Notes under the pieces: model-generated
Database searches by the model: none
What the model was told of the DNA's origin: nothing
What the model saw: the letters and a program-made list of their open reading frames with translations, nothing else
Shown: piece by piece, positions 1 to 8,453 of the stretch
Numbering within the stretch: position 1 is the stretch's first letter
How the letters are laid out: each line of letters opens with the position of its first letter
Origin: DATLED01 sp963750255
GTDB taxonomy: Bacteria > Actinomycetota > Acidimicrobiia > Acidimicrobiales > CADCTF01
DNA length: 64,000 nt
Direction of reading: 5' to 3'
Assembly (NCBI GenBank): GCA_963750255.1
Contig: CAVVPZ010000009.1
Span: 1-64,000, forward strand
Made by a program: the position numbers and the translations under genes

Positions 1-66
1 GGTGACGTGAGACACCTGCTGTAGCCGTTCATCTGCACAGGGCGAGACAGGATCTCCACGAAGACC

Positions 67-498
67 ATGACCATGACAACTGCATCCTTGATGAAGCGCG
101 CCCATGATGGGGCGGTGGAAGACCCCGACCCGGCCGCCCGGCCGCGACGGCGCACGTTCACCGCCGAGTACAAGGCGCGCATCCTTGACGAGTACGACGC
201 GCTCCCGCTGGGGTCGACTGGGCGGGGCGCGTTGTTGCGACGCGAAGGCCTCTACACCTCGCACCTGGCGGAGTGGCGAAAGGCCCGCGATGCCGGCGCT
301 CTCGACGGTCTGGCGGCGAAGCCGAAGTCGAAGCGGTCGGCCGAGGAAGTCGAGTTGGACCGGCTGCGCCGCCGCAACGAACGGCTCGAGGCGGAGCTGG
401 CCCGCACGAAGCTCGCCTTGGAGATCACGGGAAAAGCGCACGCGCTCTTGGAGTTGCTCTCCGAGAGCGCGGCCTCCGACCCGAAGTCGAAGCGGTGA
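67..498 (+). CDS. IS3-family transposase OrfA (helix-turn-helix subunit)
   Basis: A 143-aa protein with the usual OrfA plan: a helix-turn-helix region (about residues 28-75, starting at RRTFTAEYKARIL) that binds the element ends, then a charged coiled coil (about residues 90-125, LDRLRRRNERLEAEL) with leucine spacing typical of OrfA dimerisation. The family role is to recognise the terminal repeats and form the transposase with OrfB by -1 frameshifting. The stop overlaps the likely GTG start of orfB at 495. A second in-frame ATG at 73 is an alternative start. The gene itself is intact. Confidence 0.9.
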   Translation: MTMTTASLMKRAHDGAVEDPDPAARPRRRTFTAEYKARILDEYDALPLGSTGRGALLRREGLYTSHLAEWRKARDAGALDGLAAKPKSKRSAEEVELDRLRRRNERLEAELARTKLALEITGKAHALLELLSESAASDPKSKR

Positions 499-1506
499 TC
501 GACGAACACTTCGACGACCTCGAGGCCGTCACCTCGACCAAGGCGGCGTGCGAGTTGCTGGGCGCGTCGCGAGCGACCCGCTACCGGCACCGCCGCGAGC
601 CGCGATCGGGTCCGCCGTCGCCGCGGCCGACGCCACCGAACGCGCTCAGCGAAACCGAACGCCAACACATCTTGGCGGTGCTCCGCTCCGAGGAGTACTG
701 CGACCTGGCGCCCGCCCAGGTGTGGGCCCGGCTCCTCGATGACGGCACCTACCTGTGCTCGATCCGCACCATGTACCGGCTGCTTGGCGGCCGCCGGCGA
801 GAACCGGGAACGACGCCGCCAACGCACCCACCCGGCCAAGAAGAAGCCCGAGCTCATCGCCACGGCGACCGAACCAGGTGTGGTCGTGGGACATCACGAA
901 ACTGCAAGGCCCGACGCGGGGCGTCTACTACGAGCTGTTCGTGATCATCGACATCTTCAGCCGCTACGTCGTCGGCTGGATGGTGTCGCCGGCCGAGACC
1001 GGCGAACTCGCCGAGGCGTTCATCGCCGACGCGCTCGCCGCCCAAGGCATCGACCGCCACCAGCTCACCCTCCACGCCGACCGAGGCACCTCGATGACGT
1101 CCAAGCCGGTCGCCCAACTCCTCGTCGACCTCGGCGTCGCCCGCAGCCACAGCCGTCCCCACGTCTCCAACGACAACCCCTACAGCGAGGCGAACTTCAA
1201 GACCCTCAAGTACTGCCCGGCGTTCCCCGGCCGGTTCGGCTCCATCGAGGACGCCCGCTCGTTCTGCGGCTCGTTCTTCGAGCACTACAACCACGTCCAC
1301 CGCCACGCCGGCATCGGCCTCCACACCCCGGCGTCGGTCCACTACGGCACCGCCGGCGAATCCGCGCCGCAACGGGCCGTCACCCTCGACGCCGCCTACG
1401 CCGCCAACCCGCCCGGTTCCGGCACCGCCGACCCACACCACCCAAGCTGCCCACCGTCGCCTGGATCAACGAACCCAGCCCGGAAGCACTCATCAAATCC
1501 GCATGA
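495..1506 (+). pseudogene. IS3-family transposase OrfB (DDE integrase), frameshifted
   Basis: The catalytic partner of OrfA. Pieces in three frames join into one rve-type integrase: a start region (VIDEHFDDLEAVTSTKAACELLG) from 495, a middle piece (ENRERRRQRTHPAKKKPELIAT), the core with NQVWSWDITKL, the DRG motif and SNDNPYSEANFKT, and a C-terminus ending AWINEPSPEALIKSA at 1506. Frame breaks lie near 785 (extra G), 871 (extra A) and 1411 (one base missing). Motifs around the three catalytic acidic residues are preserved and no stop interrupts the pieces, so either recent inactivation or sequence error would fit. Confidence 0.8.
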
Positions 1507-1583
1507 GAAGTTGTCTCACGTCGCTTGACAAGTTCCGCCCCGGCCTCGGACCGGCACACGAAACCACAGCCCGATTGGCGCCG

Positions 1584-2350
1584 TCAACTCGGTGTCATCG
1601 CCCGCGGCGTTCCGCCGACGAGTCTGAACTCGTAGACGCTCTCACCCCTGGCGGTCTTCGTGCTGAACGAGGACGTTAACCACAGTCCTAGCTCGGGAGC
1701 GATGCAGTCTTTGATGGTTGCAACGACAGCATCGCTCTGGGTGACGAACTCGAAGGTGTGTTCGACCTCGTAGCACTCTGTCTGACCAAACACGGCGAGC
1801 ACCTCGGCTCGCGGCTGAGTAAGCGGCCAGTACCGGATGTGACGGTGTCGCCGTCGCGGCGGACCTCGTAGGTCCACTCGCTCCGGGCGGACGCCATGTC
1901 CACAAGTGGCGGAGCACCGACGAAGTCGAGGTTCCCTCGACGCAACTGTCGAATCGACGGGCCGCCGCCGAACCTAAGCCTCGTCGGAGCATCGCTCCCC
2001 GCGACCGTGAAGTCGAAGTCGTTCGCCTCACCTGGAACGGCGGCGACCGTGAGCTCTACCTGGGAGGTCGAAGTAGTTGTCGGTCCGATCGACGACGACG
2101 ATCGGACCTCATACGAATATCGACCCGTTCGAGGGGCTACGAACGCAACGTTGCGGGCAGTGGTCGCGGGCGCCTTAGGAACTTCGGACGTCTCGGCGGT
2201 AGTGGTCGTCGAGGTGGCTGCTGTTGAGGAGGGCGCGAGTGTCGACTGCGTCGTCTCCGCGCTGCGTCCGCCAACTCCACCTGAACACGCCGAGGCGCCG
2301 ACCCACAACAGAGTGATAGCGAGTGAACTCGCCCGTGCGTACGCCCCCAT
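1584..2350 (-). pseudogene. Predicted secreted lipoprotein, frameshifted
   Basis: I do not recognise the family. From the ATG at 2350 the protein has a hydrophobic signal peptide ending in a lipobox-like ASAC (about residues 18-21), then a Ser/Thr-rich linker typical of actinobacterial lipoproteins, then a probable beta-rich domain. After TVTSGTG (about residue 170, near 1835) the frame changes: the next frame continues sensibly with PLTQPRAEVLAVFGQTECY and ends EFRLVGGTPRAMTPS at 1584. A single indel therefore splits one gene of about 255 aa. It would be anchored to the outer face of the membrane. Neighbours give no functional clue. Confidence 0.6.
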
Positions 2351-2410
2351 GCCCCGAGCAGGCTAAGACGGTTTGATCATCTAGACAACTTGGCGACGAG
2401 GATCTCAACC

Positions 2411-2719
2411 TCACGATCCGCTGGAGGCTCGATCTCGCACGCGGGCGAAGTACTCGGCAGCCGGATGCAGCCAACTTCTCATCGGAGTCCGTCGATCCTC
2501 CACGCTCTGCCGGCGATAGACCCGGATATTGAAGAGAATGCCGATTCCGGTCACCAACACCACGAGCGCTGCAACTCCGGCTGTCGGCATTGAGATTGCG
2601 GCCAGATACTCGGCGATAGCCACGAGACAAGTGAACCAAAGACGCGGGCTCGTGTCACACTGCTCCGCGCACATCGCGATCCGGTCGACCTGCTGGGCTG
2701 TGTCCCAGACCACGTGCAC
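2411..2719 (-). CDS. Small hypothetical membrane protein
   Basis: A 102-aa protein from a GTG start. A hydrophobic stretch covering about residues 29-65 (LWFTCLVAIAEYLAAI, then AGVAALVVLVTGIGILF) is enough for one or two membrane helices, followed by a basic, probably cytoplasmic tail (RVYRRQ onward). No family is recognised. It lies in a gene-poor accessory stretch next to insertion sequences, so it may be a leftover of a larger gene; its composition still looks protein-like on this strand and not on the other. Confidence 0.45.
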   Translation of the reverse strand: MHVVWDTAQQVDRIAMCAEQCDTSPRLWFTCLVAIAEYLAAISMPTAGVAALVVLVTGIGILFNIRVYRRQSVEDRRTPMRSWLHPAAEYFARVRDRASSGS

Positions 2720-3730
2720 GCCTCATCACCCCGAGGTGACTGGTGGAGACGCATATTCGTTTGACGCGTATTCCTGCCGACACGCCGACCATGGGCCTGT
2801 CCTGACGCGGTCCCCGTCGACCTCGCTGCTGGTGGACTCCAAACCCCCGTGACCACGATCAAGCCGGCCGCCTGGATGCCGATCTCGGTCCCTCGCTTGG
2901 TGTGCGCGGTCGTCCTCGCGAGCCTCGACCCGGACGCGCACGAGTTCGGCCTGTTGATGGCCAAATACCGTGGCGGCACGGCCACTCCCTTGTCTCCCCC
3001 GAGGGCCGGCGCTCGCGCGGCGACGCCTGTCACCCAGCCGCTGATGAATGCCCGCCGGTGGACGGCGACGTCGCGTCAAGCGAGACGGTGGGTGCGCACG
3101 GCGGAGGTGTGCGGACTGTGCCAGGTAGTCCTTCATCGAGCGAGCTCGCCGCGGTCGGCAACGGCCAGAACCGCTCGCGGCTGATTCGCACTTCGTTCAT
3201 CTGATGCGAATCCGCCGACGACGACCTGGTCAGCGGCATCGTCGCTTCTTGTCGACGATCCCTCACGTCGACGCTCGACCGAGACAAACCTGCACGTCAG
3301 CGGTCCGATCTGGCGCGACTCGAGAACATGCATCAGATCGAATATGCGGCAGTTGTCCCAGATGCCCGGCAGTGGGGGACACCTCGAACAGCGAGAGTCA
3401 TCCCCTAATGACGCCGCGAGGCGTCCCATAACCACGCCTTACTTGCGAGCTGGAGTCGTGGAGGTCTTTCGCGAGGTCCAGTTCCTGTGCTCGTCGATTG
3501 GGGAAAGTGCGTCCGCTTCTCGGCGAGTCCCATGCGGTGATCTCGCCGTTCTTGGCGAGTTGGGCGGCGATGCCCGCTTCGAGCGGCGGTAGGGGTCGCC
3601 TCCTCGGGCCATGTCGACGAAGACCCGAGCGCTTTCATGGGGAGGTCCGCCAGGCGGCCAAGGACCGAGGCGCGAGAACAGTCCTGATCCTCGCCGAGGC
3701 CGGCAACTACGCCCGCGCTGGTCGCCGCCG
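2720..3730. other. Gene-poor accessory stretch with no convincing gene
   Basis: Every frame here is short, and arginine- or proline-rich in the way antisense or non-coding high-GC DNA reads. The only protein-like piece is the relic at 3437-3588 listed separately. The stretch sits between a hypothetical gene and the left end of an IS21-family element, as in a decayed or recombined accessory region. Confidence 0.5.
3437..3588 (-). pseudogene. Possible coding relic, family unknown
   Basis: One frame of the minus strand reads as a balanced protein-like string with no stop: LEAGIAAQLAKNGEITAW, then DSPRSGRTFPNRRAQELD and LAKDLHDSSSQVRR. It has no start codon in frame and is only about 50 residues long. 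The other two frames of this strand are Arg/Pro-rich and look non-coding. I cannot assign it to a family; it may be the tail of a gene broken by the neighbouring insertion sequence. Confidence 0.25.
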
Positions 3731-3758
3731 TGTCGTTTGCCAGCGACATGGGACCACC
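3731..3758 (+). repeat. IS21 left terminal inverted repeat
   Basis: A 28-base end matching the reverse complement of 6312-6339 except at a few central positions. It is followed by further CATGGGACCACC copies near 3779 and 3805, the extra transposase-binding sites usual in IS21 ends. Confidence 0.85.
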
Positions 3759-3877
3759 TGACCGCTGGTTTTGCCAGTGGCATGGGACCACCCCCGTTGC
3801 CAGTCATGGGACCACCCTGAGGGTCCACCTCCGCCGGCCGAGGAGTCATTCGGCTGGGCCTCCTATCAGGAGGCCCC

Positions 3878-5434
3878 ATGGCGTTCAGGGAGGTATCGGT
3901 GGTTCAGGTCAGAGAGGTGCTGCGGCGCTGGCTCAAGGGTGACGGCGAGAGGCCGATCGCGAAGGCGGTGGGCATCGACCGGAAGACGGCGAAGCGGTAC
4001 ATCACCGCTGCGTTCGAGCTCGGGGTCGATCGGGCCGGCAGCGAGGATCAGCTCAGCGACGAGTTGATCGGCCAGGTCCTCGAGCGGGTCCGCCCGCATC
4101 GGCCCGATGGTCATGGCGAGGCGTGGCGGACGCTGCTGGGCGAAGAGGAGCGCATCAAGGAGTGGGTGAAGCAGGACCTGACGGTGGTGAAGATCGGGAT
4201 CCTGTTGGCTCGCCACGGGGTGGTGGTCCCGCACCGGACACTGGCCCGCTTCGCCGTTGAGCGGTGCGGCGCGGGTCGGCGATCGACGACGGTCCGGGTC
4301 GACGACCCGCCGCCGGGCGTCGAGTTGCAGGTCGACTTCGGCCGCCTCGGTCTGGTCCCCGACGGGGAGCGGCGGCGGTTGTGTTGGGCGTTGATCTTCA
4401 CGGCGTGCTTCAGTCGCCACCACTTCGTGTGGCCGACGTTCAACCAGACGACCGAGGAGGTCATCGCCGGGTTCGAAGCGGCGTGGGCCTACTTCGGTGG
4501 GGTCTTTCCGGTCGTGATCCCCGACAACATGAAGTCGATCGTCGTGACCGCCGAGAACACCGCGCCCCGCTTCAACGACGTGTTCTTGGAATACGCCCAG
4601 TCGAGGGGTTTCGTGGTCGACGCGGCGCGTGTGGCGACCCCGACCGACAAGCCTCGTGTCGAGCGGAACGTGCCTTACGTCCGCAACAACTTCTTCGCTG
4701 GTGAGACGTTCGTCGACCTCGCCGATGTCCGGACCCGGGCGGTGTCGTGGTGCACCGAGACCGCCGGCATGCGAGTCCACGGCACGACCCAGTGCCGGCC
4801 GATCGAGGCGTTCAGGACCGAGGAACTGCCCCGACTGTTGGCACTGCCGGACGCGGCGTTCGATGTGCCGAGATGGTCCGAGCCCAAGGTGCACCGCGAC
4901 TTCCACGTCGAGGTCGACAAGGCGCTCTACTCGGTCCCGCACCACTTCGTCGGCCGCCACGTGAAGGCGAGGCGCGACGCGATCACGGTGAAGCTGTACT
5001 TCCGGGGTGAGCTGGTGAAAGTCCATCCCCGCAAGGCCCCAGGGCAACGCTCCACCGACCCGGCGGACTACCCGAGCGGCAAAGAGATCTACGCGACCCG
5101 CGACCTCGACCGGCTCCGCCGCACGGCCGCCGGTCACGGCGAGGCCATCGGCATCTACGCCGCCGCCCTGCTCGACAACCCGTTGCCGTGGACCAAGATG
5201 CGCCAGGTCTACCGGCTGTTGGGGTTGGTCAAGAAGTGGGGTGCCCAGCGCGTCGACCAAGCCTGCCGGCGGGCTCTCGACGCCGAGGCCATCGACGTGA
5301 ACCTCGTGTCGCGCATGTTGGAACGCGCCCGCGAAGACGCCGAGCCCGAGGCCCGACCCGAGAGCGTGATCGTGTCCGGGCGCTTCGCCCGCGACCCATC
5401 GGAGTTCGCGGCGACCAAGGCGGTCAACCGATGA
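3878..5434 (+). CDS. istA: IS21-family transposase IstA
   Basis: A 518-aa DDE transposase that cuts and joins the element ends. An N-terminal helix-turn-helix (about residues 10-45, including KAVGIDRKTAKRYI) recognises the terminal repeats. The integrase core has the three catalytic acids: D153 (QVDFG), D216 (IPDNMKS) and E262 (KPRVERNVPYV). A C-terminal Mu-type beta-barrel follows (about 330-410). The length is normal for the family and no frame break is seen. AGGAGG stands just upstream of the ATG. The stop overlaps the istB start as ATGA, so the two are translationally coupled. Confidence 0.95.
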   Translation: MAFREVSVVQVREVLRRWLKGDGERPIAKAVGIDRKTAKRYITAAFELGVDRAGSEDQLSDELIGQVLERVRPHRPDGHGEAWRTLLGEEERIKEWVKQDLTVVKIGILLARHGVVVPHRTLARFAVERCGAGRRSTTVRVDDPPPGVELQVDFGRLGLVPDGERRRLCWALIFTACFSRHHFVWPTFNQTTEEVIAGFEAAWAYFGGVFPVVIPDNMKSIVVTAENTAPRFNDVFLEYAQSRGFVVDAARVATPTDKPRVERNVPYVRNNFFAGETFVDLADVRTRAVSWCTETAGMRVHGTTQCRPIEAFRTEELPRLLALPDAAFDVPRWSEPKVHRDFHVEVDKALYSVPHHFVGRHVKARRDAITVKLYFRGELVKVHPRKAPGQRSTDPADYPSGKEIYATRDLDRLRRTAAGHGEAIGIYAAALLDNPLPWTKMRQVYRLLGLVKKWGAQRVDQACRRALDAEAIDVNLVSRMLERAREDAEPEARPESVIVSGRFARDPSEFAATKAVNR

Positions 5435-6234
5435 CGGCGCCGGCCCCGAGCGTGTCCCCCGAGCTCAAAGTGCTGATGCGGCGCCTAAAGCTCGGCCGCC
5501 TCATCGACACCCTCCCCGAGCGCCTCGCCCTGGGACGCCAACACGACCTCACCCACGGCCAGTTCCTCGAGCAGCTGTTCTCCGACGAGGTCCAACGACG
5601 CGACAGCGACTCGGCCGGCCTTCGGGCCCGGGCCGCCAAATTGGATCCGTCGATGACCCTCGAAGCGTGGGACGACACCGCGGCGATCACCTACGACCGG
5701 GCGGTCTGGGCCGAGCTGGTGTCGATGCGCTTCGTCGACCAAGCCCGCAACGCCTTCATCCTCGGTCCCGTCGGCGTCGGCAAGACGTTCCTCGCCACCG
5801 CCCTCGGCCACATCGCCTGCCGACGGCGCATCAGCGTGCACTTCGAGCGGGCCGACCGGCTCCACAAACGCCTCAAGGCGGCGCGCCTCGACGCCAGCTA
5901 CGACGCCGAGATGCGCAAACTCATCGGTGTCGATCTCCTCCTCATCGATGACTTCGCGCTCCAGCCGCTCGACGCCACCGAGACAGCCGACATCTACGAG
6001 CTGTGCGTCGAGCGCCACCACAACGCGGCGACCGTCTTGACCTCGAACCGAGACCCGAGCGAGTGGCTGGCAGTCATGGCCGATCCGCTCCTCGCCCAGT
6101 CCGCGGTCGACCGGCTCAAGAGCGCCGCCTGGGAACTCGTCATCGAAGGAGAGTCCTACCGCCAGCGCGAGAAGCCGTCCATCGCGACCCCGACCGAGCC
6201 CCCGACGCCCACCCGCCGACGCCGTCGCACTTGA
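5431..6234 (+). CDS. istB: IS21-family helper ATPase IstB
   Basis: A 267-aa AAA+ ATPase that assists IstA in target choice and strand transfer. Visible motifs are the Walker A GPVGVGKT (about residues 113-120), Walker B LLLIDDFA (about 168-175) and a sensor region around VLTSNRDPSEW. The N-terminal helical domain (LKLGRLIDTLPERL) is the usual IstB start. The ATG at 5431 overlaps the istA stop by four bases. The C-terminus ends in a basic tail (TRRRRRT), slightly longer than in many relatives. Confidence 0.95.
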   Translation: MTAPAPSVSPELKVLMRRLKLGRLIDTLPERLALGRQHDLTHGQFLEQLFSDEVQRRDSDSAGLRARAAKLDPSMTLEAWDDTAAITYDRAVWAELVSMRFVDQARNAFILGPVGVGKTFLATALGHIACRRRISVHFERADRLHKRLKAARLDASYDAEMRKLIGVDLLLIDDFALQPLDATETADIYELCVERHHNAATVLTSNRDPSEWLAVMADPLLAQSAVDRLKSAAWELVIEGESYRQREKPSIATPTEPPTPTRRRRRT

Positions 6235-6311
6235 CACATCCGCCGGCTGCCGAGATCATCACGACGGCCGGTCAACGTGGGCGCGAAGTGGTCCCATGCT
6301 TCTGGCAACGG

Positions 6312-6339
6312 GGTGGTCCCTTGGGACTGGCAAGCGACA
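6312..6339 (-). repeat. IS21 right terminal inverted repeat
   Basis: The complement of the left end, finishing at the CGACA that pairs with TGTCG at 3731. An additional GTGGTCCCATGC copy near 6289 forms the inner site. The CGCCG next to it repeats the left flank. Confidence 0.85.
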
Positions 6340-6504
6340 CGCCGGCGACCTCTACGCCGACTGTACGAGCTCCAAGCCTGCGCCTACCGCTGACGACGCC
6401 CAATCATGCGGTGGCCGAGGCGCCCTCCACGTTGAGGTGGCCCAGAGCAGTTCCGTCGAGATCGGTCTTGACCTTCACCCCGCGTCATCTGACACGGTGG
6501 CCGC

Positions 6505-7882
6505 GTGGACGAGCGCATGTGGTCGATCGGCGAGATGTCGGAACGATCGGGCCTCACGCCGCGCGCACTCCGGCTGTACGACGAGCGCGGCCTGCTCGTG
6601 CCAGCCAACGTCGACGCGGTGACTGGGTACCGCCTCTATGACGAGGCCCAACTGCGCGACGCGGTGCTGATCGCGACGCTGCGACGTGCCGGCATGCCGC
6701 TCGCCCGCGTCGCCGACGTGCTCGGCGCCGACCTGCCTGCGGCGCACACGCTCATCGATCGGTGGTGGGCGGCCGCGATCGCCGAGCATGACGCCACCGC
6801 TGCGCTCATTCCCCATCTTCATCACCACCTCGACGAACAGGACCGTCACATGACCGACGCCACCGTGCCCGCGCTCGACGACGGAGCGCTCCACATGGCC
6901 CTCGACGCGATTCATCAGGGCGACGCCAACGCGCTCGGCGACGCGCTTGCAGCGACTCCGACTCTCCTCACGGCGCGGATCGAGAGTGGCGGAACGTTGC
7001 TCGGCGCCGCCGTGACGCGATCACCGACGACCACAACCATCCAGGTGACGATTGCTCAGATGGGCGCGTGGCGATTGTCCGCTTGTTGCTCGACGCGGGC
7101 GTGGATCCATCGGCGCCCGATACACAAGGGTGGACGCCGCTCCACGGTGCTGCGATTGGCGGCAATCTGCCGCTGTCGGAAGCGCTGGCGGACGCCGGAG
7201 CGGACGGTGGTGCGGGCGCCCACGGGGTCGCGAGCGCGACCCGCTGGCGTATGCCCTCTTCTATGGCCACGTCGAGTGCGCGCGGGTTCTCGTCACGGCA
7301 CCCCAGGGACGCACGCCGGACGACCTTCGCATTGCCGCCGCGCTCGGCGAGCTCGACCGCATCGACGCCCTGATCGGCGCCGCCGGGCCGCTGCCGTCGG
7401 CATCACGGGGGTTCGACTTCGCCGGCCCGCCGCAGTGGTTCCCGCCGCGGGCCACCCCGGTGGATCACCAGGGCGTTCTCGACGAGGCACTCAGCTGGGC
7501 AGCCCGCGCTGGACAGATCGAGAGCATGGCGCTCCTCGTGCGCCTCGGAGCGCGCGTCAACGCCAACCCCTACCGAGGCACGCCTCTGCTGTGGGCCGTG
7601 TTCAACGACCGCCTCGAGGCGGCCGCATGGTTGCTCGATCACGGAGCGGACCCCGATCGGCGCCACGACTTCGGAGGCAGAGACCACGGCAAGGGCGCGA
7701 CCGCCCTCCACCTCGCCGCGCAGTACAGCCGCCTGCGTTGCCTCGCCCTCCTCCTCGAGCGCGGCACGGACGCGACGGTTGTCGACGAGATGCACGGCGG
7801 TACGCCGCTCGGATGGGCACGCTTCGGTGAGGCGGCAGACTCCGTTGCGGTCCTCGAAGCGCACCTGGGTTCGAGGGCGTAA
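6505..7882 (+). pseudogene. MerR-type DNA-binding domain fused to ankyrin repeats, frameshifted
   Basis: The first about 70 residues (from GTG 6505 or ATG 6517) are a MerR winged helix: WSIGEMSERSGLTPRALR, then LYDERGLLVPANVDAVTGYR. Where MerR proteins normally carry a ligand-binding domain, this one continues into ankyrin repeats (VRLLLDAGVDPSA, GWTPLHGAAIGGN, YALFYGHVECARVL, GTPLLWAVFNDRLEAAAWLLDHGAD, GATALHLAAQYSRLRCLALLLERG). The frame changes near 7015-7025 and again near 7215-7225; joined up, the protein is about 458 aa. It presumably regulates transcription, with ankyrins as a protein-binding sensor. Either sequence error or true inactivation could explain the breaks. Confidence 0.75.
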
Positions 7883-7958
7883 CGCGGGTGCCTGTGTCAG
7901 CGTCGTGGACTGTGGAACGCGATGTGCTTGACCCTGAGCGCTGGCCGCACGTGGGGCA

Positions 7959-8261
7959 CTAACTCGTCAGTTTTCCTTTGGCGATACAGATGGAAAGGTG
8001 AGCGTCGAGCACGGCTTGGCGAGCCGTATCCGACAGCCCTGCGTCTGCTTCGGCGGCCACCTTCGCGCTGTCGCCGGCCTGCTCGAGCTCGATGACGGCG
8101 GCGGTCTCGTCGTTGGAGTCGAGGGCCTTGTCGGCCTTCCGTGCGAACTCGTCCACCACCGCCAGGAGCACGGGCGAAGCTCCCGGGTCAGCGCGAACGC
8201 TCTCGGCAGCAACGCCGATCGACTGGTGCGCCCGTTCGAGTCGTTCTCTCATCGTTGCCAC
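7959..8261 (-). CDS. Small helical hypothetical protein
   Basis: A 100-aa, mostly acidic, alanine-rich protein predicted to be all-helical: ERLERAHQSIGVAAESVRAD at the start, then LLAVVDEFARKADKALD and AAVIELEQAGDSAKVAAEAD, ending IAKGKLTS. It has no signal peptide, membrane segment or cysteine. GTG at 8261 and ATG at 8252 are both possible starts. I do not recognise a family; four helices in a bundle would suit the spacing of hydrophobic residues. It stands alone, convergent with the MerR-ankyrin gene. Confidence 0.65.
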   Translation of the reverse strand: MATMRERLERAHQSIGVAAESVRADPGASPVLLAVVDEFARKADKALDSNDETAAVIELEQAGDSAKVAAEADAGLSDTARQAVLDAHLSICIAKGKLTS

Positions 8262-8453
8262 GGGAAGAGGCTATGCGGCACGGAGCCCAGGACGTCGGCG
8301 ATCCTGGGTGGCGCAGTTCCTCGCCGACCTGCACCTCGATGGCCCACAACGTCGAATCACCAAAAACCCAACAAATCCCGGGAGCATTTTGCGAAGCCCT
8401 CAGATATCTTTCGACCGGTGAGCCGATCGTCGGGCCCGGTGACGAGTATCGCC

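Larger units (their letters stand above)
3..1523 (+). mobile_element. IS3-family insertion sequence, inactive as read
   Basis: The element carries an orfA/orfB pair of IS3 type between imperfect terminal inverted repeats. The 11-base core GACGTGAGACA at 4-14 recurs as its reverse complement at 1512-1522. The two genes overlap with orfB in the -1 frame, as expected for IS3 elements that make a fused transposase by frameshifting. orfB has three further frame breaks, so no full transposase can be made from this sequence. The left flank lies outside the window, so a target duplication cannot be checked. Confidence 0.85.
3731..6339 (+). mobile_element. IS21-family insertion sequence, apparently intact
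   Basis: A complete two-gene istA/istB element. The ends are inverted repeats: TGTCGTTTGCCAG... from 3731 matches the complement of the right end at 6339, with several extra copies of CATGGGACCACC inside each end, the multiple-repeat pattern of IS21 termini. The flanking bases are CGCCG at 3726-3730 and again at 6340-6344, which fits a 5-bp target duplication (4-8 bp is usual for the family). Both genes are full length with catalytic motifs, so this copy could be active. Confidence 0.93.
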
